Part shown: positions 7,837 through 16,200 of the stretch, piece by piece
Position numbering within the stretch: the first letter of the stretch is position 1
How the letters are laid out: each line of letters opens with the position of its first letter
Assembly (NCBI GenBank): GCA_016180275.1
Contig: JACPBN010000073.1
Location: 1 to 26,507 of the forward strand
Origin: Candidatus Woesearchaeota archaeon
GTDB taxonomy: Archaea > Nanobdellota > Nanobdellia > Woesearchaeales > UBA10200
Length of the DNA: 26,507 bases
Reading direction: 5' to 3'
Notes under the pieces: generated by a model
The model's database searches: none
What the model was told of the DNA's origin: nothing
Seen by the model: only the letters and a program-made list of their open reading frames with translations
Made by a program: the position numbers and the translations under genes

Positions 7837-9180
7837 TTATTTAGCATTCCTAAATATTTTTTCCATATCATTTAAATCAAAGCACAAACACTCTTTGTGA
7901 TCAAGCTTTTTCTTGAAGTTCTTTGCTATTATGCAAAAGCTCTCTTTTCTTTTGTCATTATGCCATTGCACAAATTTCGATTTTTCCTTTAATTCTGCTA
8001 GCAATTTTTCTGCATTAATATTTGCCTGCCATTTGCATTCTACAAATAGTATCTCTTTTGTCTGCTCGTTTATTGCCACTAAATCAATTTCTTTGTCTTG
8101 ATGCCACCAATTGCCTATTTTAGTGAAAGAAAAAACTTTCTTATCAATAAGATATTGCTTAGATACCTCTTCAAAAACATTGCCAAGATAATTATTATAA
8201 TCGCATTTTATTGTTTCCACATCGAATATCCCTTCTGCTATTGAACTTAGATTAGGATATACATATCTAAACCAAAACTTAATAAAATTGTCAGTTATAT
8301 AATATCTGCCAAACCTGGATTTAGCATTTTCAGTAATAGGAACTAATCTCTTGACAAGGCCTATTTCAATGAGATTTTTTAAATAAGGAGAAATATCAGT
8401 GCGCTTGACCTTAATATAATTTTTTATTTCGTTTAGCTTAGTTTTGCCAACTGCTATAGCTTCAATAATTAGCTTATACATGCTTGGATCTTCAAATTCA
8501 TATCTTAATAAGAAATCAACTTCATCTTTAATAAAACTTCTTTCTTTTTTTAATTCTTCTCTAAGCCAGGACCAAAAAGGAATATTGATTTTAATAAGAT
8601 AAAAGGGCACTCCATCTGCAAACCCATATATTTCAGTAAGCTGTTCTATGCTAGCTTTAGGATAAAATTCTGTCAAGCTCTTAAATTGAACAGCCCTTAA
8701 ATTAAAAGAGCCTGTTCTCCTGCCGTATAATGGGCTCTGGTAACTCAATACTTTAGAAGTAATTATGGATACAGATGACCCTAACAAAAACACTTTAAGC
8801 TTTGAGTTTTTGGCTATTGAGTCAATAATCGCCTGAAAGAGGTTTAAAATATTCTTATCTTCATGGATCATGTTTTGAAATTCATCTATTATTATGATAT
8901 CAGCATTGTCTTTGAGATAATCGAAGAGTACTTCCCAGTCTTGTTTTAGATTAGCGATATCTTTATCCGCAGTTAAGCATTTATTATAAAAACGCTCTAA
9001 ATTATTCTCTCCCGTAGCCAGATAATATATTCTTTTCTTATGCTCTGTTGCATGAAGAATTAGCTCTGTCTTGCCTATGCGCCTTCTGCCATATATGATT
9101 ATGAATTCAAATTTATTGCTGGCTAATGCATCATGTATTTCTTCCGATTCTATTTTCCGATTTATAAACTGTATAACCAT
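7837..9180 (-). CDS. Archaeal AAA-type ATPase with DUF234-like, nuclease-like C-terminus
   Basis: Counting from ATG at 9180 the protein has 447 aa. Walker A is GRRRIGKTEL (31-40) and Walker B is ADIIIIDEFQNM (about 93-104). A sensor-like VFLLGSSVSII and the family motif SPLYGRRTGSFNL follow. A winged-helix region (about 240-310) precedes the C-terminal domain, where EIDLVAINEQTKEILFVECK has the E-D...E-x-K spacing of PD-(D/E)XK-like folds. This is the architecture of archaeal ATPases with a DUF234 C-terminus, which are abundant and poorly understood. They are often mobile or linked to genome defence. I chose 9180 over the upstream ATG at 9246 because a TATA box lies at about 9213-9222, between the two. 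It sits among surface genes and is probably horizontally mobile cargo. Confidence 0.82.
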   Translation of the reverse strand: MVIQFINRKIESEEIHDALASNKFEFIIIYGRRRIGKTELILHATEHKKRIYYLATGENNLERFYNKCLTADKDIANLKQDWEVLFDYLKDNADIIIIDEFQNMIHEDKNILNLFQAIIDSIAKNSKLKVFLLGSSVSIITSKVLSYQSPLYGRRTGSFNLRAVQFKSLTEFYPKASIEQLTEIYGFADGVPFYLIKINIPFWSWLREELKKERSFIKDEVDFLLRYEFEDPSMYKLIIEAIAVGKTKLNEIKNYIKVKRTDISPYLKNLIEIGLVKRLVPITENAKSRFGRYYITDNFIKFWFRYVYPNLSSIAEGIFDVETIKCDYNNYLGNVFEEVSKQYLIDKKVFSFTKIGNWWHQDKEIDLVAINEQTKEILFVECKWQANINAEKLLAELKEKSKFVQWHNDKRKESFCIIAKNFKKKLDHKECLCFDLNDMEKIFRNAK

Positions 9181-9212
9181 AATTATACTAATTACAATTA
9201 TACTATTTAAAG

Positions 9213-9222
9213 ATTTATATAG
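9213..9222 (-). promoter_or_regulatory. TATA-like promoter of the ATPase gene
   Basis: The minus strand reads CACTATATAAATC, a near-consensus archaeal TATA box. It would start transcription about 10 nt before the ATG at 9180, which excludes the longer frame beginning at 9246 from the transcript. Confidence 0.5.
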
Positions 9223-9271
9223 TGAAGAATATAAATCAAAAAACATAGTTTTGAGATATACTCAGCTGTAT

Positions 9272-9427
9272 TTATTTTTTCAAATTTGTTACAGCTTCGT
9301 AACACGCAGCTGTAATGCCTGAGTTCAAAATTTCGCTTATGGTTGCGTATATTAATTCAAACATGGCTAAAGCAGCTACTGCCATCAAGATGAATACTGT
9401 TGGCTGGGATTTTTTGTTTAGAAACAT
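9272..9427 (-). CDS. 51-aa KKSQ-type single-helix ORF (small membrane protein or gene remnant)
   Basis: ATG at 9427 opens MFLNKKSQPTVFILMAVAAL, then FELIYATISEILNS and a short tail ending in LKK. Over about 58 nt starting at the KKSQ codons, the DNA differs from the start of the 769-aa gene at only about three positions, so the duplication is recent or converted. The ILNS after the helix matches the tail reconstructed for the interrupted ORF at 7493-7847. The C-terminal codons contain a perfect 8-bp inverted repeat (TTACAGCT/AGCTGTAA). There is no strong ribosome-binding site. It may be a real pilin-like microprotein or the 5' end left after recombination. It fills part of the 322-bp gap 9181-9502, where I see nothing else. 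Confidence 0.4.
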   Translation of the reverse strand: MFLNKKSQPTVFILMAVAALAMFELIYATISEILNSGITAACYEAVTNLKK

Positions 9428-9502
9428 TTCTAATAGGTACTCATTGTTTTTTCAATAGTTATTTTAATTAAGGAAGCAACTGTTTAGTAAGTGTTGCACA
9501 AA

Positions 9503-10162
9503 TTAATCTATCACAAAGAGCCTGCATTCTGCATCAGCCTGATTCCATGATAATAGCCCAAAATCAAGATCTGTGTCACCTTGATCTACCCAGTTATCGA
9601 ATTTTCCATCTGTAAAATAACAAGACCATATAGGACCCGCAATATGCTGTGTCCCGTCTGCTCCATTTGTGCCTTCTATATCATTGAGCTCTGTACGCCA
9701 TTTCTTGTTATCCTTATTATAAAAGAAATTAAAAGTTCTAGAAGCTGACCTAAGATTGCCATCCCAATCATACATAATCATTCTCACTTCACAACCATCA
9801 TCATCGCCACATAAATCTATAATCTCTAATTCTGGGATCTTTATTGTTGTACCGCGGCTGGATTTTGGAGCATAATAAGATTTTCTGCCTACGTTTTTTG
9901 ATTTAATATCTCCTTCAACATTTAGATCCAGATTAAATTTTACGTTCCCTGCTACTTCTAGTTCTTTATTGACAACTAATTTATCCTGCATTGTTATTGG
10001 TTTTGACCAATCTAATTCATCTGCACTATGCCCCATAACGGCAGGAGTTCCGCCTGTACCTGCACTATTGTAAGCAATTGCAAATGTTAAAAGCAAAAAT
10101 ACTGCAACTAATAAAATTAAAATATACAGATGCCTTTTCATTACATTAATTGTTATTTTCAT
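9503..10162 (-). CDS. 219-aa secreted or membrane-anchored protein of unknown function
   Basis: ATG at 10162 lies about 10 nt after AGGAG. The alternative GTG at 10171 abuts that site and is less likely. Residues about 10-30 (HLYILILLVAVFLLLTFAIA) are a signal or anchor helix. A low-complexity linker (NSAGTGGTPAVMGHSADELDW) follows, then short beta-rich repeats of the LVVNKELEVAGNVKFNLDLNVEGDI type that resemble tail-fibre or pilin-associated beta segments. The C-terminal domain (about 95-219) is rich in aromatic residues and Asp, with four Cys (LCGDDDGCEV, and later IWSCYF and AECRLF). No enzyme motif is visible. The gene follows the 2509-aa gene by 97 nt on the same strand and may be co-expressed with it. 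Confidence 0.75.
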   Translation of the reverse strand: MKITINVMKRHLYILILLVAVFLLLTFAIAYNSAGTGGTPAVMGHSADELDWSKPITMQDKLVVNKELEVAGNVKFNLDLNVEGDIKSKNVGRKSYYAPKSSRGTTIKIPELEIIDLCGDDDGCEVRMIMYDWDGNLRSASRTFNFFYNKDNKKWRTELNDIEGTNGADGTQHIAGPIWSCYFTDGKFDNWVDQGDTDLDFGLLSWNQADAECRLFVID

Positions 10163-10259
10163 TTTTACCACTCTCCTAAATTTTGTAAATATAAATACCT
10201 TTCTATTTCAATAAATATTTTATCTTATTGTTTTACCATAAATTATATTTTTATTATGT

Positions 10260-13200
10260 CTATGTGCACCTAGTTGGGTCAAACTCACACCTGTCAGTAC
10301 AGCCTAACTTGGCAGGATCTGTGCTTGTAAATCCTAATCCAAGTGTACTGCATAATGCTCCTGGTCTAAACTTAGGATTTGCGTTTGGATCACAATCTTC
10401 TGCTGGATTTATTACTGCATTGCCGCATAATAAGCTAGAGTCATCACATCCATCAAGGTTTATAGTGCAGTCATCATTGCACCTTAAACTACCTGTGCCA
10501 TAATCATACTGCACGCATGTTTCTGGCACTCCAAGTATTGAGTTTCTAAATACTGGGCCAGAGCCTGTGCCTTTATCACAATACTCATGTGGCTCCACAA
10601 TTCCATTTCCGCATGTATTTCCTAGTGGAGCGCCACATCTACTAAAGTCATACTGGCAATTGCCATTACAACCTAAACTACCTGCGCCATATCCTTGTTC
10701 TTGGCAGCCAGTATTTCCCAGTAATATTCCATCGCATTCTTCACCATTCCACCATTCTAATTTGCCATTTACAACACATTTTCTGTTAGTGTCTTTTTCT
10801 CCAATTATTGGTTTACATCCTGACATATCATATTCACATACAGCTGAACATCTTCTTATAAATCCCCAGCTTCTTTTAGGAGGCACTGTTTTTTGATAAC
10901 ATGTATAATCAAAGTTAGTATCCAGACTAGGATCACATTGCTCAGTATCATCTATTCTGCCATTGCCGCAATTCCCATAACAGCCTGAAACATCATATTT
11001 GCATGGATTAGGATCCTCTTTGCCTTGACATTTTAATTTGCCACCTGTATAAACAGATCTTCCTTTGCTATTTAATAACTCCGTACATCTTTCTTTTAGT
11101 AAGTTCCTGCCATCGCATTCCTCATTATATTCCCTTTCAGCTTTATTATTTCCGCACTTAGGCGATGTTGGCAATTCCTGAAGTCTCTCAAGCTGCTCTT
11201 GCGTTACACATCCTGAAGTATCATATCCGCAAGAAGAAGTGCATTTTAATTGGCCTGAAACATAACTTGTGTCTAACTGGCTGCATAGTGTTTTACCGCC
11301 TAAATCTTTTCCATCACATATCTCATTAATTCCTTCCTCATTAGGTTCTTGCCGTATGCCATCTCCACAAACACGTGTGCAAGGCGCACTTTGATCTGCT
11401 CTTGTCAAGCATGTTTTCCTCATTTGATTGCCTAAACTACAGCATACTTTTTGAGAATATGCTTTGGAATCTTCAGAAGAATCACAAGCTGCTAAATGTA
11501 AATTATTATTGTCAGGAGATAATGTAACCAAGCAGAACTCATTGGTTAAACATCGTTCTGCATATGTGCACGTCATCTGCCCATATTCTGACCGCACACA
11601 GATCTTTGTATCATAACCTGAACCTGTATATAGTTCATTTGCTGCATGCGCATTTGTAATAGCTGATAATTTAAACGCAACTATTGAATTTTGTATGCCG
11701 CATACATTGCTTGTTAACCCGGTACCTGGCGCTTTAGGATAACATATTGGCTTATAGCCAGCAGGACATGTATTAGCTGGAGTTGAAAGTACAGTTGCTC
11801 CGTGTGCATTGCTTTCAGAGGATAAGCATAATACTGCAATCTCTGTCGGCAAGCATGAATTCTTGATTTCTGCATTTGCTTGCTTAAACAGGTTTCTTGC
11901 CTCGCAGCATCCTGATTCCGGATTAAATTCTTCAAGTACATTACAATTGCCGCTGTTTTCCAAGGAGCAATCTCCGTACACCAAGGTTGCATCTTTTATA
12001 TTTTCAATGCCATCTCCGTCTTTATCATTATCACACAAATCTCCAATTCCGTCTTTGTCAAAATCCTTTTGATCAGGATTATTATCTTCATGGCAGTTGT
12101 CATAAGCAGTTTGGCTTAATTCACATCCTGAAATATCAAAGCCGTGGTTTCCATAGCCATCCTTGTCAGGATCTGTGCATTTGTCGCATGCATCTCCGAT
12201 GCTTCTTTCTATTTTTAATAATCTTATCTCAGTGGGGAAGCTAACACTAGATAAAACTATAGTATCTGCTCCTGGAAGAACGTCTCTTTCTCTATCACTA
12301 TCCTCTTGTTTTGGATTATATATGCCAACACAATTGTCAATATTTTCCAAATCAATATATCCATCATTATCTGCATCGCATTCTTGCTTGCCGCAGACCT
12401 CAACAAATTCAGTATCATCTTGTTTACTGGAATCGCTTGCTGCATCAACGGTATATGGTTTTCTTTTATCTCCAAACTCTAGTTTATTGTTTTGGTCAAG
12501 ATCTGCACATACGCATGTTTGATCCATGTTATCATATGATGTGCCGCCTATTTGAGCGCCTGAAACTATAACAGGATTATAGCTTGCAATGCAGTTATGC
12601 GCAATCTCCCTTAACAACGGATAATCAACTAAGTTAACTATTCCGTCATCATTGGCATCTCCTAATCTTTTCATGCACCCTGGCCTTACACCATCGCCCA
12701 ATATAGATTCGAATAATATTTGTGTAGAATTAAAGCTGAATCTTCCGTCTTTGCCGATAACAATTAAGCTTACATTATATGCGCCAGAAACTTTTCTGGC
12801 TTCGCCATACAAAGTGCTTAATGAGAATGTTTTATTAAATCTAATATCGTCTGCGTTTCCAAATTTGCCTGCATACCCGGTTAATGTATTAGGATTCCAA
12901 TAATATGATACAACCTCATCATTATCTTCGGCTGTTAGCCTTAAGCCAGAGTTTGCTCCTGGCTGTTCTAACTCCGAAACTTTATATGTGCCTGCAGGCA
13001 ATAATATTTCTGCAATTGGATCTGTCCCGGTATCTGTAACTGGCGCATAATTTTCCAACCTTAGTTTTGATGTTAAATCCTGCCAAAACTCTTTTTTTAT
13101 TCCCTCGGCAGAATCCTTTTGCATAATTACCCTGTAAATTAAATTGGTATCATTTACAACAGGATAGCATTGTATGTCATCTGTAATGGCAAGAGGATCA

Positions 13201-16200
13201 TTGACTGTGATTTTATTTATTTTTTTGTCATCATATGCTTCAACAGCTCTCTGACAAAGATCTGTTTTAAATCCTTCATACTCAAGAACAAGCGTGTCTT
13301 TATTAGCCTGTGACTCTATCACACCGCGAACTATCAAATCTTTGTTATCTGCTCTGCGTTTTGCAAAATAGAACCTTGTAAAATCTTTCGGCTCCTTAAC
13401 AATATCCAGGTTAATGTTTGCTGCCAATACTTTTGGCTTTATGATATTTCTGATAAAGTTTATAGTCGCCTGCAATGGATTTATTAAGAATTCTAATATC
13501 TTTAAGCCAATTGGCGTTTGTCTGAAATTAGAGATATCATCCTTACTGTAGATTACTAGCATTGTTTTATTGTTTATCCATAGATTGCTGGTTCCGCAGT
13601 TGGTAAATTTGCCATCATTAAGTATTGCATCTTTGCATAAATCAGGTGAAGAGCTAAATAAAGAAATGAACCTGTATCTGCCAGCTATAGTAGATGGAAT
13701 TAGGGGGTTAAGAGTAAAAAGCAAAGTATCTATCTGCACATCTGCTGCTGTGCCAAATAAAATCTTGTCTTTAGTTTTTAAGGTGCATGCATGGTCTGCG
13801 CCTGCATTCAGAAAAAAATCCCTGACTGTTGCATCGCCTATAAACTCTGGATTGCTATCAGCATCAGAAATAACATTTTCAAACTCATCACAGTATAATG
13901 TAAATTCATCTGGAGAATTATCTAATGTATAGTTAAGCAATGCCTGGGCAACTAATCTTGTTCTGGTGCTCCATTTGCCGCCATCACAATAATGATTCTC
14001 TGTATATTCTCCTGACTTAATGCATTTCAATCTTCTGGGGCTAGGAACTGTGTTTTGATCTGGAACAAGACAACCTGAATCTGTTGGGCAGTAACCTTCC
14101 TGCACCCCATCCCATGCCAGTTTTTTGACAGGCACTCTCCAATCTACACTGCCAGTTTCATCCTCAACACATCTGTAGTTAGATGTAGGCCCTTCCCAAG
14201 GCATTGCTGTCTGGTCATGCATGCAATCTGTGCCATTCCAGCAGCTAGCTGGAGGACAACATTCATTTCTCACTAATGCAAACATTCCTTGTGCTGCGCT
14301 AGAAAGTTTTGTTCTGTTATAAGGTATTCTAACAGATTCTGGCACATCCATATCTTTAACTGCATCATTTTTCCAGGCACTTTGCCCATTAGCGCCATTT
14401 GGCGAGCAATAATAGCCTTGTGCTGAGCCTAAATTGTTCACTGAATTGAATGTTTTGCAATTTCCGACATTATCAGGCGGAGCAGGAGGAGTAACTGTTT
14501 CTTGAATTAATTTTTCAGTTCCGGTTGGATTATTCGTATTTAGAATGTCAAACAGCTCATCTCCTTCCTTAACATTACAAGAATAAAATTTGCCGTTATA
14601 ATTTAACACTCTTGCATCATTTGCAACTAAGCTTCCATTTGCAACTTTTATGTTATTCCAGCATCCTGCTTCTTTTCCAACCAGGTCATTATAAAATTCA
14701 TTTGCTTTATCTCCGCAGCATTTTTTGCCTGTCCATTTAAACCCGTAACCAAATTCTTTATCCCCTGCATTTTCACATGCTTGTCTATTGGTTGAATCTA
14801 AGTCATTTTGCCAGAGAGTATCATCATTTGGCCCTGGCACACAATAATAAGGCTCACCTAAAGCAAATTTGTCAAAGAAAGCTGTGCCTGTGCCGCCTGT
14901 ATTATATTCTTCTACAAACAGGACTATTCTGGCATATCCTGCTGTTTTAGTTATTTTGCCAACATACTTTGTCCAATTAACATTATCAGTTATCTCAACT
15001 AAATTAGTTAGAGGTATAGCAGGAGGATGAGTTATATCAACTGCTGCATTATCTGCATTTGCATACCAAAATATCTGGGCTTTTACTCTGCTGGAGAATT
15101 TCTTTGGCATTACAGTTTTGTAATAGAATGAAAAATCTGTCAGTGAATTAATATTGCCTGGCACACTAAACAAATCTGAGTAAATATAAATTCCGGGATA
15201 GTCATTAACCTTGCCGCCTGAATAATTCATAAGTATGACATTATTAGCAACATATTCTCCGCTGCCGCCTGTAGGCAGAGTTTCAACCGTTATTTTAGAG
15301 CTTACTTTTCTTTTACCTTTTAATTTCTCATAAATCTCCTTTACAGGCAGAGATGAATTATGCCAATAGAAAACATTTGCTTTATTATTTGGATCATATA
15401 AATTAAATTCAGGATTTTTAATATATAAACTGACAGATTCTCCAAAACGCTTTTGATTAAGTTTAGAATTATCTGCAGTTGTAAAGCAAGGGCTGTTTCT
15501 TGCGCCGCAGCATTCAACAATTGAACCTTGTCCATTATTACCTCTGCATAAAACTTGGTGTATTGGTGCAGTCTCAGGATCCTCAGTATCTACTGGCTGA
15601 ATATCTATTATTGGAGTAGTAAATTTTTCGCCATTAAATTCAGAGCCGGCAGCTATAGGCTTTAATTTTGCAATTATATCAACTGGGCCATCTGCTGATG
15701 TAACACTAGATTTTTCTTCTGTTGGTGTTTTAAACTTAATCTCAACATTTGGATTATTGCTTTCTAGAACATATTCTCCTGTAGTAGGTGCCGTAAACTT
15801 TTTGTCGGGAGCATTGAGAGTAATTAAAGGATAACTGGAATTTATGCTGAATGGGCCGCGACTTCTGTCTTCGAGCCAATTTGCAGCATTAAGTATAAAA
15901 GTATCTGTGTCGCCTACAGTATCTTCATTTCCAATTGCAAACATATATTTTACCAGGTCAGTATCAAACAATACTTTTCCAAACTCATCTTCTCTTACAG
16001 CGAGGAAATTTACTGCGGTGCCTTCTTTAATATCTTGCTGGCCAATGATTTGAACTTTAAAATCATCTTCATCTAATTTCTTTAAACTTGCCGCTTGTGA
16101 ATTCATATATATTGCATTCCCATTAGTCCATATAGGATGATCTATTACATCGCCAAATGAGCTGGGGGCTGTTTTCTCATTATTTCCTAACATAACATTC

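Larger units (their letters stand above)
7493..7847 (-). pseudogene. Small KKSQ-type membrane-segment gene interrupted by the mobile element
   Basis: ATG at 7847 begins MLNKKSQLTVSMQMGIIALA, the same KKSQ-plus-helix segment as the start of the 769-aa protein. After residue SLDI the frame enters the element at 7536-7741, where it runs on to a meaningless stop at 7617. If the element and one copy of the 8-bp duplication are removed, the frame continues DILNSFLINLLQK and stops at 7493, giving 46 aa. The same ILNS tail occurs in the 51-aa ORF at 9272-9427, which supports the reconstruction. The start overlaps the end of the ATPase gene by 11 nt, so the two may once have been co-translated. It could have been a genuine small membrane protein, or already a remnant of a longer surface gene. 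Confidence 0.6.

Noticed and set aside
11714..12571. Several overlapping ORFs of 70-120 aa on both strands within the giant gene
   Set aside because: They lie inside the continuous 2509-codon frame, whose domain content is clear, and none has its own start signals.
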